Source: Verrucomicrobiota bacterium (GTDB lineage Bacteria; Verrucomicrobiota; Verrucomicrobiia; Opitutales; Opitutaceae). Taken from it: 55,497 nucleotides of DNA. The stretch covers positions 1 to 55,497 of the forward strand of contig JAEZDN010000084.1 in assembly GCA_023433275.1 (NCBI GenBank), written 5' to 3'. Below the pieces are notes generated by a model, which was not told the origin of the DNA, did no database searches, and saw only the letters and a program-made list of their open reading frames with translations. The position numbers and the translations under genes are program-made. Within the stretch, counting starts at the first letter, position 1. Each line of letters starts with the position of its first letter. This document shows positions 17,656 through 26,590 of this stretch, piece by piece.

Positions 17656-18825
17656 TCAGCCGCCGTAATCCTTCCGCACGAACGCCGCTTCATCGATAAA
17701 CATTTTCTCCGGATACCGCACAAACCCCCGCATCAGCGCATCCTCCCCCAGCACCTCGTGCCTCACCCGCTCCAGTCGGATCGCATTCGCCAGGGTCTCG
17801 GTGCGCAGCCCCCGCAGGATCGCCTTCCCCTTGTCGTCCGCAAACAGCACCGGCGCATGATAGGTGAAGAGATAGTCCAACTCCCGCGCCTGCAGCGCTT
17901 CACTCAACAACTGCGCCCCACCCTCGAAGAACACGCCCGTGATCCCCTCCTGCGCGCACCGCGCCCGAAAATCCTGGAAGTTCACCTTCGGCGTGCTCGC
18001 GTTGAGCACCCACGCCTTGACCCCCATGCTCGCCAGTTTCCGCACATACCCGAGGCCACCGTGCGGCGTCGTCACCACAATGGTGCGATCGCGAAACTCA
18101 TCGGTATAGACGCCGGGCAGCGCCTTGTCGGTCACCGTCCGCAAGAGCCCGTCGAAAACGAAACGCCACGGACACCACTCGGTGCCTTCCACGCGCGCCG
18201 TGAGCCGCGGGTTGTCCGCCCGCACCGTCCCGGCCCCGACCGCGATCGCGGGAAAATACCGCCGCCATAAATGCCCGTTGGCCCGGGCGGCCGCGCCGGT
18301 GATCCATTTCGAATCCCCCGTCCGCGTCGCCACCTTGCCGTCGAGCGTCACCCCGGATTTCGCGGCAAACAACGGCCGCCCGCCCGTAATCCAGTGGTTG
18401 AAAATCAAATTCAGGTCGTCGCATTCACCGGCGAGCACGCCCGCGGTCACGTCGACGCCGCCCGCGCGCAACAACTCAAACCCCTTGCCCGCGTGCGCGG
18501 GATTCGGATCCGTCGCCCCCACCACCACGCGCGCCACCCCGGATTCGAGGATCGCCTGCGTGCACGGCGGCGTCCGCCCGTGGGTGCAACACGGCTCCAG
18601 CGTCACATACAACGTGGCCCCGGGGCGCGGCTTCCGTCCGAGTGACCGCAGCGCGTTGACCTCCGCATGCGGCTCCCCTGCCTTCGCGTGATGACCCTCC
18701 GCCACAACCTCGCCGTCCTCCACCAGCACCGCGCCCACCAGCGGGTTCGGATGCGTGTCACCCCATCCTCGCCGGGCGGCCGTAAGCGCGCGGCGCATGA
18801 ATGATTCATGATCCGGTCCGCTCAT
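17656..18825 (-). CDS. ribD: Bifunctional riboflavin deaminase/reductase RibD
   Basis: A 389-residue fusion enzyme that deaminates the pyrimidine intermediate of riboflavin synthesis and then reduces its ribosyl side chain with NADPH. The N-terminal cytidine-deaminase-like domain (residues ~5–125) has the zinc motif PHAEVNAL with LEPCCTHGRTPPCTQ; the C-terminal reductase domain begins near residue 150 with LFAAKSGVTLDGKVATRTGDSKW. Length is slightly above the E. coli 367. The start ATG at 18825 overlaps the stop of the upstream hydrolase gene as ATGA. Other rib genes are not in the window. Confidence 0.95.
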   Translation of the reverse strand: MSGPDHESFMRRALTAARRGWGDTHPNPLVGAVLVEDGEVVAEGHHAKAGEPHAEVNALRSLGRKPRPGATLYVTLEPCCTHGRTPPCTQAILESGVARVVVGATDPNPAHAGKGFELLRAGGVDVTAGVLAGECDDLNLIFNHWITGGRPLFAAKSGVTLDGKVATRTGDSKWITGAAARANGHLWRRYFPAIAVGAGTVRADNPRLTARVEGTEWCPWRFVFDGLLRTVTDKALPGVYTDEFRDRTIVVTTPHGGLGYVRKLASMGVKAWVLNASTPKVNFQDFRARCAQEGITGVFFEGGAQLLSEALQARELDYLFTYHAPVLFADDKGKAILRGLRTETLANAIRLERVRHEVLGEDALMRGFVRYPEKMFIDEAAFVRKDYGG

Positions 18826-19484
18826 GGCACGACCGCCGCCACATAGGGGTTCGTCTCCTTCTCGGCCCCCACCGTGGTCCGCTCGCCATGACCCGGCAGC
18901 ACCACGGTGGCATCAGGTAGCGTGTAGATTTGTTCCCGGATCGATTTTTCCAACAAGGCAAAGCTTCCCCCGGGCAGATCCCAGCGGCCCACGCCGCTGT
19001 TGAACAACGCGTCCCCTACCAGCGCGACCTTGGCCTCGGCTTGGTGAAACAGCACGTTTCCCGGACAATGTCCCGGCACATGGCGCACCTCAAATGTCCG
19101 GCCCAGCGCCTCGAGCCGGTCCCCACCCTGGACCCACTGGTCAACTTTCACGCCCTCGAGTCCGAGGCGCTGCCCCATGAACCCTTCCATGATCTCGGGC
19201 GTCTCGATGAGCCCCTGGTCCGCGGCATGCGCCCGCACCACCGCGCCGGTCTCGCGCTTCACCGCCGCGCCGTCCTGCATGTGATCCCAATGACCGTGCG
19301 TCAGCCAAAGCTCCACGAGCTTGCAGCCTTCCTTCGCCAGCAGCGGCCGGATCTTCGCAAGTATGCCGCCCGGCGCGTCGACGAGCACCGCGGTCCCCAG
19401 CGAGGCCTCGGTCAGGAGGTACCCAATGGTCTGAATCGGCCCGGAGGGCAGCACGTGAATCTTCACGCGCCACTCATGTTCCAC
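18822..19484 (-). CDS. MBL-fold metal-dependent hydrolase (glyoxalase II-like)
   Basis: A protein of about 220 residues with the metallo-beta-lactamase fold. The zinc-binding motif is LTHGHWDHMQD; further ligands are expected in VPGHCPGNVLF and VALVGDALFNSGVGRWDLPG, and the C-terminal PGHGERTTVGAEKETNP is typical of glyoxalase II-like hydrolases. The exact substrate cannot be told from sequence. The start is uncertain: GTG at 19484 gives MEHEWRV..., GTG at 19466 gives MKIHVLPSGPIQTIGYLL, which matches the family N-terminus better; neither has a convincing Shine-Dalgarno sequence. It overlaps ribD by 4 bp and is probably co-transcribed with it. Confidence 0.85.
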   Translation of the reverse strand: MEHEWRVKIHVLPSGPIQTIGYLLTEASLGTAVLVDAPGGILAKIRPLLAKEGCKLVELWLTHGHWDHMQDGAAVKRETGAVVRAHAADQGLIETPEIMEGFMGQRLGLEGVKVDQWVQGGDRLEALGRTFEVRHVPGHCPGNVLFHQAEAKVALVGDALFNSGVGRWDLPGGSFALLEKSIREQIYTLPDATVVLPGHGERTTVGAEKETNPYVAAVVP

Positions 19485-19518
19485 CGCCCGCCGCCCCGCA
19501 AACGCAAACTGGCCCGGC

Positions 19519-22044
19519 TCAGCCGCCGAAGGGAGACCGCGAGCTGCGGCCGTCCAGCGCCGTGCGCACCGTGCGGAACAGCTCCTCGAGTTCGTACGGC
19601 TTCGCCAGGTAATTCACGCCGTCCTCCATCGCCAGCTCCTTGCCGGCGATCTCGCGGCTGTAGCCACTCGTGTATACCACCTTCAGATCCGGGCGCTCCG
19701 CGACGAGCTGCCGCGCCAGCTGCAGTCCCGAGAATCCCCCGGGCATGATCAGATCCGTCAACAACAGCGCCACCTCCTGCTTCTGCTCGCGCCAGACCTC
19801 CAGCGCGGCATGGCCGTTCGGCGCCGTCAGTACCCGATAGCCCTGCCGCACGAGCGACCGCATGCCCATCTCGCACACGGAAGGCTCATCCTCCACCAGC
19901 AGGATCAGCTCGCCGCGGCCGCGGTCGGCCGCCGCCGGGCGGGGCGCGGCTTCCACCGGGGGCGGCGCCGCCACGCGCGGCAACCACACGCGAAACCTGC
20001 TTCCACGGCCGGGCTCACTCTCCACGTCGATCCAACCCTGGTGTTGCTGCACAATTCCAAAAGCCGTGGCCAGGCCGAGCCCCGTTCCCTTCCCCACTTC
20101 CTTCGTCGTGAAAAACGGTTCGAATATCTTCGGCAGCACGTCCCGCGGGATGCCGCGACCGGTATCGCTCACGGTCAGGCACACAAAGGATCCCAGCCGG
20201 TCGGGCGCCTCGTCTTCTGCGCCCCGCGTGGTCCGGGTCTCCGCCGCCGTGGCGATCGACAAGGTGCCGCCGCCGGGCATCGCATCCCGCGCGTTGACCG
20301 CGAGGTTGATCAACACTTGGTCAATCATGCTGGCATCCCCCTTGAAGTGCAGGCGCTCCGTCGAGAGGTCGAGTTGCATGGTGATGTCCTCACCCAACAG
20401 GCGCCGCAGCATCTTCATGAGGTGATTGACCACCTCGTTCAGTTCCAGCGGGCGCATCGCAATCACCTGCAGCCGGCTGAACGTCAGCAACTGCGCGGTC
20501 AGATTCGTCGCCCGGTTCGCGGCATGGGAAATCTCCGCCAGCGACTCCCGCATGTCGGCCGGCACCCGGTCGTTCGTCTGCAGGAGGCCCAGGTGCCCGA
20601 TGATCGCGGTCAGCAGGTTGTTGAAATCATGCGCGACGCCGCCGGCCAGCTGCCCCACCGCTTCCATCTTCTGCGCCTGGCGCAATTGCCCCTCCAATTG
20701 CGTCCGCTCGGTGATGTCCCCGATGTAGCAATGCACGATCCGCTGCGCCGTGATCGGGTAGAACGACCAGGACAGCGTGATCTTCCCGTGGTTGGTGACG
20801 AGCCGCAGCCGCGGCTGGCCCGTCTCGAGACACTGCCGGATGATGCCGCCCGTGTCGGCGGGCAGGACTTGGCTCATGTCGGCCTGGCCCATCCGGGCCG
20901 CCATCGTCAGCGCCGCCGGGTTCTGGTAGGTCACCTGCCCGTCGACCGTGAACTCCAGCACCGGATTCGGGTTCAGCTCGGGGAAATTGGCCAGGTGACG
21001 GGCGCGATCCTCGGCTTTCTTCCGCTCCGTGATGTCCTGCGCCGTGCCGGTCGCGCCGAGCACCGTCCCGTCGTCATCGCGCAGGACGACCGCGTTGAAA
21101 CTGAGATTAACCCGCCGCCCGTCCCGCCGTCGGTGCACCGTTTCGAAATTGAAGAGGGCCCTGCCCTCCTTGATTCGCTCGAACGCCGCGCGGTCCGCCT
21201 CCACATGCTCCGGTGCCACGAAGTGGGTGAATGGCTGGCCGGCCATTTCCCCGGGCTCATAGCCATAGATGTCCCGCGCGGCCTGGTTGACCGAGGTCCA
21301 GCGTCCCGTCGCATCGGTCGACCAGATCAGGTCGTGCGAGGTTTCCACGATCGTGTGGTAGGCGCGCTCCCGCTCCCGTTGCGACACCAGCTGGCGGTCG
21401 AAAAACAACATCACCAGCGCCAGCGAAAAGCCCAGCACCCGGGCGAACCAGACGAGATAAATCCAGTCCGGATAGTAGCCGAACCAGAACTGCACGGGCA
21501 CCGCCAGGGCGAAGACGACATAGGGCACTCCAAACCCAACCGCGAGCAGCGCCCCGGGCATGCGCGTCCGCCGCCAGAGTCGGATACACCAGATCAGGAT
21601 CGCGCCGCGCGCCACCGTCACCGCCCCGAAAATCAGCACCATCTCCACAAACACGCTGAGAAACTCCGCGCGCACCTGCGTGTGCCCGGCGGCCACCAGC
21701 CCCGGCGGCAACAGGTATCGCAACGCCAGCACCGCCGGGATCCCGATGCCCAGGCAGATCCGCCCGAGCCGCGCGGGCAGTTTCGCCCCCATCAGATCCG
21801 CGCATCCCGCCACCAGCCACCACGTCGCCACGACGTTCAGGCAGTCCGACAAACTATGCCAGTGGCTGAAGCCCCCCGTGCGGTCCAGCTCCGCGTACAC
21901 GATGCCCGCCCGCACCGCCTCGACCAACCAGGCCTGCGCAATCAGGCGGGAAAACCGCGCCGGGTGCTGCCCGTGCATGAACAGGAACATGCAGCCAAAG
22001 GCCGCATGCAGCATGATGATCGTCTGGAGTATGACGGGCTGCAT
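19519..22044 (-). CDS. Membrane hybrid histidine kinase (multi-TM, PAS-PAS-HK-REC)
   Basis: An 841-residue hybrid kinase. The first ~210 residues contain about seven hydrophobic segments and no recognisable named sensor. Then follow a PAS/PAC pair (SHDLIWSTDATGRWTSVNQA), a second shorter PAS (PVLEFTVDGQVTYQNPAAL), a HisKA with GGVAHDFNNLLTAIIGH, a HATPase (NLAVNARDAMPGGG, SDTGRGIP, GKGTGLGLATAFG) and a C-terminal receiver with LLVEDEP and phospho-acceptor Asp in LLLTDLIMPGGFSG. I use the ATG at 22044 rather than a GTG at 22080. It is the last gene of the six-gene signalling run and lies 119 bp after the previous one, so it may have its own promoter. There is no DNA-binding output. Confidence 0.9.
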   Translation of the reverse strand: MQPVILQTIIMLHAAFGCMFLFMHGQHPARFSRLIAQAWLVEAVRAGIVYAELDRTGGFSHWHSLSDCLNVVATWWLVAGCADLMGAKLPARLGRICLGIGIPAVLALRYLLPPGLVAAGHTQVRAEFLSVFVEMVLIFGAVTVARGAILIWCIRLWRRTRMPGALLAVGFGVPYVVFALAVPVQFWFGYYPDWIYLVWFARVLGFSLALVMLFFDRQLVSQRERERAYHTIVETSHDLIWSTDATGRWTSVNQAARDIYGYEPGEMAGQPFTHFVAPEHVEADRAAFERIKEGRALFNFETVHRRRDGRRVNLSFNAVVLRDDDGTVLGATGTAQDITERKKAEDRARHLANFPELNPNPVLEFTVDGQVTYQNPAALTMAARMGQADMSQVLPADTGGIIRQCLETGQPRLRLVTNHGKITLSWSFYPITAQRIVHCYIGDITERTQLEGQLRQAQKMEAVGQLAGGVAHDFNNLLTAIIGHLGLLQTNDRVPADMRESLAEISHAANRATNLTAQLLTFSRLQVIAMRPLELNEVVNHLMKMLRRLLGEDITMQLDLSTERLHFKGDASMIDQVLINLAVNARDAMPGGGTLSIATAAETRTTRGAEDEAPDRLGSFVCLTVSDTGRGIPRDVLPKIFEPFFTTKEVGKGTGLGLATAFGIVQQHQGWIDVESEPGRGSRFRVWLPRVAAPPPVEAAPRPAAADRGRGELILLVEDEPSVCEMGMRSLVRQGYRVLTAPNGHAALEVWREQKQEVALLLTDLIMPGGFSGLQLARQLVAERPDLKVVYTSGYSREIAGKELAMEDGVNYLAKPYELEELFRTVRTALDGRSSRSPFGG

Positions 22045-22163
22045 GGATCGGATTGCGGTTCCGGGAAGCACCGGTAGCACGCATGCGAAACCGCGACCTG
22101 TCTAAAGCCCTCCGCTCCCTCAGCAACAGCCAAATCCGGCCAACCCGCCGCTCGCGCCCCGGG

Positions 22164-24440
22164 CTAGGCCAACACCCGGCGAAGCGCCGCCGTCAGCTGC
22201 CCCCCGTTGCACGGTTTTAGCAACGTCTCCTTGATGCCCATGGCGGCCAGCTCGGCCTGCTTGGCCCCGTGATCCAACCCCGTCGTCGCGATGATCGGCA
22301 ACTCGGGCCGGATCCCCTGCAGCGCCTTGATGAGCGCCAGCCCGTTCATGACCGGCATCATCAGGTCGGTGATCACCGCCTTCACGCTATCCTGGTTCTC
22401 CAGGAATCGCATCACCGCCTCCTTCCCGTTCCCGGCGCCGATCACGCGATAGCCGTGGGCCTCCAGCACCAGGCAGGTCATGTCGCGGACATGCACCTCG
22501 TCATCCACGACCAGCACGAGTTCGTTGTGCCCTCGCGGTGACACGCCGCCCTCGGTCTCGATCCCGGAGGCCTGATGCTCCGGGGCCGCCGGGAAATACA
22601 CCCGGAATGTCGTCCCCCCCCCTTCGCTGCTGGTTACCGTCACAAATCCCCGGTGGCTGCGGACGATGCCGAGCACCGTGGAAAGCCCCAACCCGGTCCC
22701 CTTGCCCAGCTCCTTGGTCGTGAAGAACGGCTCGAAAATCCGGTCGACAATCGCTTGGGGAATTCCGTGCCCCGTGTCCTCCACGCTTACGACCACGTAT
22801 CGTCCGGCGTGGGCGTCTGGCTGCATGCGTGCCTCTTCCGCGCTCAGGATCGTGTTCTGCGCACTGACCGTGAGGGCACCTCCCCCACCCATGGCATCCC
22901 GGGCGTTCACGCACAGATTCATCAGCACTTGGTGCATTTGCGTGGCGTCGGCCATCACCGGCCACAGATCATGGGGTGCCCGCACCACGATCGTGATTTC
23001 ACGCGGGAACGTCTCCGTCATGATCGTATTCATCTCCTTGATCAGGTGCCTGAGCTGGACGGGCAGGTGCTCGCCGCTGAGGCCGCGACTGAAGGTGAGC
23101 AGCTGGCGGATGATGGCCGCGCCGCGCTTCGCGCTCGCTTCCACCATGGTCAGCGCATTGATGTCCCGCTCATCGGTCAATCGTGTCTTCAGCAGGCCCG
23201 AAACCATCAGCACGGGCGCGAGGATGTTGTTGAGATCGTGGGCCACGCCGCCGGCGAGCGTGCCGATGGCCTCCAGACGCTGCGCATGCAGGAACTGCTC
23301 CTCCAGCAACTTCTTGTCGGTGATGTCCCGCGCCACGCCGACCACGCGATAGACCGCGCCGTGCTCGTCCCGCACGGGAAAGGCCTGGTCGAATATCCAT
23401 CGCACGCTGCCGTCGGGCCGCATGATCCGGTATTCCTCGCGGTATTGCCCCGTCGCCTGACGGGCCGCCGCAGCCGCCATCACCCGCGCCCGATCCTCGG
23501 GCACGATTGCCATGGCCCACGTCCTGGGATTGGCATAAAGATCGGCACAGGCACGCCCCCAAATCCTTTCATAGCCGGGACTGATGTAGAGCATCTCTTT
23601 CTTCGCGAGATCGGTCATCCAAAACACCTCGTCGATGTTGTCCGCCATCTGGCGGAACCGCTCCTCGCTGGTGCGCAATGCCTCCTCGGCCTCCTTCCGT
23701 TCCGCGATGTTGCGCACGACCGCCACGACGTAGTCGCGGTCCAGCCGCACGAGCCGGGAACTGAATTCGACGGGAAAGATCGTTCCGTCCCGGCGCCGGT
23801 GGGCGGCCTCACCGGTCACTTGCCCGCCGTTCCGTATCTGGTAGACGAAATCCGCCCACTTCGCCGCGTCAACGGTCGGGTCTATGTCCCAGACCGCCTT
23901 CTCCAGAATCTCGGCGCGGGTGTACCCAAGCTCCCGGCATTCCGACTCATTCACATCAATGAACCGACCCGTATGGAGATCGATCACCTCGAATGCGTCG
24001 CTGGACTCATCCACCAGGGCCCGAAACAATCTCAACGCCTCCAGCGCCTTTTCCCTTTCCGCGCGCAGCCGCGTCTCCGTTAGCGCCCGCTTTACCGCTG
24101 GCCCCAGCCGCGCGAGTCGGTCCTTGAGCAGGAAGTCCGTCGCGCCCAGTCGCATCGATTCCACCGCCGTTTCCTCACCAATGGTGCCCGAAACAAGAAT
24201 GAAGGGCACGTCGTCCCCTCGCGCCCGGAGAATCTCCAGCGCCCGCAGCCCGCTGAAGCGCGGCAGGTGAAAGTCGGCCAAGATCAACTCGAACCCCTCG
24301 CCCAGAGCCTCGATGAACTCGCTTTCCGTCTCCACTCGTCTGCTGTCCGGTTCATAGCCGGCGCGACGCAGCTCGCGCAGGACCAACACGGCATCATCGG
24401 CCTTGTCCTCGAGCAGGAGGACCCTGAGCGGCATGGTCAT
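22164..24440 (-). CDS. Hybrid histidine kinase REC-PAS-PAS-HK-REC
   Basis: A 758-residue soluble kinase. The N-terminal receiver has RVLLLEDKADDA, the phospho-acceptor Asp in ILADFHLPRFSG and the Lys in LLKDRLARLG. Two PAS domains (~145–260 and ~265–390) precede HisKA (GGVAHDLNNILAPVLMVSGLL), HATPase (NLCVNARDAMGGGG, EDTGHGIP, GKGTGLGLSTVLG) and a second receiver (LVVDDEV, AVITDLMMPVMNG). The ATG at 24440 has a good GGAGG eight bases upstream, which settles the start against a long upstream extension. It starts 1 bp after the stop of the PAS kinase gene. Its kinase–receiver half is a close paralogue of 26591–28684 and its REC-PAS half of 28681–29970. Confidence 0.93.
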   Translation of the reverse strand: MTMPLRVLLLEDKADDAVLVLRELRRAGYEPDSRRVETESEFIEALGEGFELILADFHLPRFSGLRALEILRARGDDVPFILVSGTIGEETAVESMRLGATDFLLKDRLARLGPAVKRALTETRLRAEREKALEALRLFRALVDESSDAFEVIDLHTGRFIDVNESECRELGYTRAEILEKAVWDIDPTVDAAKWADFVYQIRNGGQVTGEAAHRRRDGTIFPVEFSSRLVRLDRDYVVAVVRNIAERKEAEEALRTSEERFRQMADNIDEVFWMTDLAKKEMLYISPGYERIWGRACADLYANPRTWAMAIVPEDRARVMAAAAARQATGQYREEYRIMRPDGSVRWIFDQAFPVRDEHGAVYRVVGVARDITDKKLLEEQFLHAQRLEAIGTLAGGVAHDLNNILAPVLMVSGLLKTRLTDERDINALTMVEASAKRGAAIIRQLLTFSRGLSGEHLPVQLRHLIKEMNTIMTETFPREITIVVRAPHDLWPVMADATQMHQVLMNLCVNARDAMGGGGALTVSAQNTILSAEEARMQPDAHAGRYVVVSVEDTGHGIPQAIVDRIFEPFFTTKELGKGTGLGLSTVLGIVRSHRGFVTVTSSEGGGTTFRVYFPAAPEHQASGIETEGGVSPRGHNELVLVVDDEVHVRDMTCLVLEAHGYRVIGAGNGKEAVMRFLENQDSVKAVITDLMMPVMNGLALIKALQGIRPELPIIATTGLDHGAKQAELAAMGIKETLLKPCNGGQLTAALRRVLA

Positions 24441-24441
24441 T

Positions 24442-25692
24442 TCAAAGTTCCTCCGTGGTTTCCTGATGCTTGGACCGCCCATTCGTGTCCGCGTGGCGAT
24501 CGACGACGATTTCCTTTTTCCCGGCCCCCGGACCATTTCCCCCACTGCCGCCGCCCAGCCCGTCCAGCGTGAAGTAAAAGGTCGCGCCGCGCTCCGGTGC
24601 GGCTTCCGCCCAGATGCGGCCGCCATGGCGCTGGATGATCCGGTCCACCAGGGCCAGTCCGACGCCTGTGCCCTCATACTCGTCTTGCCGGTGCAGCCTC
24701 TGGAACACCCCGAAAAGCTTTCCAACATACCGCATGTCAAAACCCGCCCCGTTGTCGCTCACGAAAAACACCGGTCCCTCCGCAGTTTGTCGCGCGCCGA
24801 TCTCGATGACGGCCGGGCTCCGCTTGCGGGAATACTTGAGCGCGTTTCCGAGCAGGTTGAGCCAGACTTGTTTGAGCAGCGCAGGGTCACCCGACGCCGG
24901 CGGGAGCTCGTGCCGGCGGATTTCCACCGCGCGGGCGGGCCAGGGTTCGCCCAATTCCTGCAACGCCTCCCGCACCAGCTGTGCCTGGTCCACCGTGCGG
25001 CGCTCCAGCGGCTGTCGGCTCAAGCGCGAGAATTTCAGCAGGTCATCAATCAGCACGCCCATGCGCTGCGCCGAGTTCTTGATCGTCTCCAGCTGCCGCC
25101 GGCCTTCCTCGGGCAGCAAGGATCCGAAATCCTCCAGGACCGCTCGCGAGAACCCGTCCACGGCGCGGAGGGGCGCGCGCAGGTCGTGGGACACCGAATA
25201 CCCGAACGCCTCCAGCTCCCGATTTGCGGCCTCGAGTTCCGCCGTGCGCTCCTCCACCCGACGCTCCAATTGTTCCTTGAGCTCCTGTAACTCCCCTTCC
25301 GCTCGCTTCCGTGCCGTGATGTCGGCCCGGATCGCCACATAATGGCTGGGCCGGCCGTCCGCCTTCAGGAAAGGCACGATCGTCGTGTCCACCCAATAGT
25401 GCGTGCCGTCCTTGGCGCGGTTTCTGATCTCTCCGCGCCAGACGCGTCCCTGCCCGATGGTCGACCACATTTCCCGGAAGAACTCCCGCGCATGATATCC
25501 GGAATTGATGATGCGGTGATCCCGTCCCAGCAGCTCCTCGCGCGGGTACTGGGAGATGGCGCAAAACTTCTCATTCACATAGGTGATGCGCCCCTGGGGA
25601 TCGGTGATCGCCACGATGGCATGCTCATCCAGCGCGGCCTTGAAGTCGCTGAGCTCCTTGAGCACTCGCGCGTGATTATCGTCGGAAGGCAT
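24442..25692 (-). CDS. PAS-domain histidine kinase
   Basis: A 416-residue soluble kinase. One PAS/PAC domain (residues ~20–130) begins HAIVAITDPQGRITYVNEKF. A coiled coil (~130–165) leads to HisKA with His169 in YSVSHDLRAPLRAVDGFS, the phytochrome/bacteriophytochrome-like H-box, and a HATPase (WLNLLGNALKYS, SDNGAGFDM, EGTGVGLALVDRIIQRHGG). The last ~35 residues are a Gly/Lys/Asp-rich tail without a domain. It has no receiver, so it could act on the XRE–receiver protein encoded 98 bp upstream or on the receiver-containing neighbours. I start at the ATG at 25692; the open frame upstream of it has no matching domain. Confidence 0.9.
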   Translation of the reverse strand: MPSDDNHARVLKELSDFKAALDEHAIVAITDPQGRITYVNEKFCAISQYPREELLGRDHRIINSGYHAREFFREMWSTIGQGRVWRGEIRNRAKDGTHYWVDTTIVPFLKADGRPSHYVAIRADITARKRAEGELQELKEQLERRVEERTAELEAANRELEAFGYSVSHDLRAPLRAVDGFSRAVLEDFGSLLPEEGRRQLETIKNSAQRMGVLIDDLLKFSRLSRQPLERRTVDQAQLVREALQELGEPWPARAVEIRRHELPPASGDPALLKQVWLNLLGNALKYSRKRSPAVIEIGARQTAEGPVFFVSDNGAGFDMRYVGKLFGVFQRLHRQDEYEGTGVGLALVDRIIQRHGGRIWAEAAPERGATFYFTLDGLGGGSGGNGPGAGKKEIVVDRHADTNGRSKHQETTEEL

Positions 25693-25790
25693 GGACAGGA
25701 TGGGGAAGCGCGACCTCGCGAACGTCGAGGATCGGCGCGCTTTGGGATGAAGGGGGTGGCGCTGGCCCGCCAACCTCCTCGGGATTCGGA

Positions 25791-26492
25791 TTAGATTGGC
25801 TGGGGCGCTGGGCGGGAGGAACCGACGAGCGCCCAACTCAAATTGAGCAGGGGCGCGACTTCGGTGAGGCTTTGGAAATTCACGGGCTTGATGATGTAAT
25901 GCTTCGTCCCCAACCGCGCACACTCAATGATCGTCTTATCGTCACGGGAAACCGTTAGCACCACGACCCGGATCGAACGGGTCGCCGGTCGGCTCCGGAT
26001 CCTGCGCAGCACCTCAAGCCCGGACAGGTTGGGAAGATGCAAATCAAGCAGCACCAGTTCGGGGGCGATGGGACGGCGGCGCGCATAGCGTCCCGCGCAT
26101 TCCAAATAATCGAGCGCCTGCCGCCCGTCGCGCACGATCTTTATCGGATTGGCGACTTGCGCCCGCTCCAAGGCCCGAACCGTCAATTCGACATCAGCCG
26201 GCTCGTCTTCCACCAGCAGGATCTCCCCCGGCACCCGTCGCGGCGGGGCCACGCGCGCCTTCCCCTTGGGCGTTCCCAGCAGCTGCGCCACGCTAACTTC
26301 AAGGGCGCGGGCCAGATTGGTCACGCTCCGGAGAGTGACATTCCTCACCCCGCGCTCGATGTCCGCCAAGTAGGTCCGATGCATATCTGCCCGCCAGGCG
26401 AGCTCCTCCTGCGTCACGCCCAACCGCTCCCTTTCCGCCTTGATGGCGCGGCCCAAGCTCGCTTGCAGATCGTGGGGGTGTGGAGTAACCAT
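25791..26492 (-). CDS. XRE-type HTH fused to a response-regulator receiver
   Basis: A 233-residue protein with an unusual order. Residues ~13–70 are a Cro/C1-type HTH: LGVTQEELAWRADMHRTYLA then IERGVRNVTLRSVTNLARAL. A basic linker follows, then a receiver (~86–215) of the Rcp1-like kind with ILLVEDEPADVE, phospho-acceptor Asp in LVLLDLHLPNLSG, Thr in VVVLTVSRDD and Lys in HYIIKPVNF. All phosphorylation residues are intact. The usual order in response regulators is receiver first, and XRE domains are rarely the output. It is the only DNA-binding protein in the six-gene run, so I infer it is the output. A 10-bp palindrome lies 14 bp upstream of the start. Confidence 0.9.
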   Translation of the reverse strand: MVTPHPHDLQASLGRAIKAERERLGVTQEELAWRADMHRTYLADIERGVRNVTLRSVTNLARALEVSVAQLLGTPKGKARVAPPRRVPGEILLVEDEPADVELTVRALERAQVANPIKIVRDGRQALDYLECAGRYARRRPIAPELVLLDLHLPNLSGLEVLRRIRSRPATRSIRVVVLTVSRDDKTIIECARLGTKHYIIKPVNFQSLTEVAPLLNLSWALVGSSRPAPQPI

Positions 26493-26506
26493 TTGGTTTT
26501 TCGGTA

Positions 26507-26516
26507 CTTTCGAAAG
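26507..26516. promoter_or_regulatory. Palindrome upstream of the XRE–receiver gene, possible operator
   Basis: CTTTCGAAAG is a perfect 10-bp palindrome 14 bp before the ATG at 26492 in an unusually AT-rich stretch. XRE regulators often bind such sites next to their own gene. Binding is inference. Confidence 0.3.
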
Positions 26517-26590
26517 GCATCCTATCACTGCGGGCAATAGACTATAAGTGACAATACTCCCTCCGCGTGCCCGAATAACCATCCCAAACG

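Noticed and set aside
19810..22077. 755-codon plus-strand open frame
   Set aside because: Antisense to the hybrid kinase; Arg/His/Pro-rich composition typical of a shadow.
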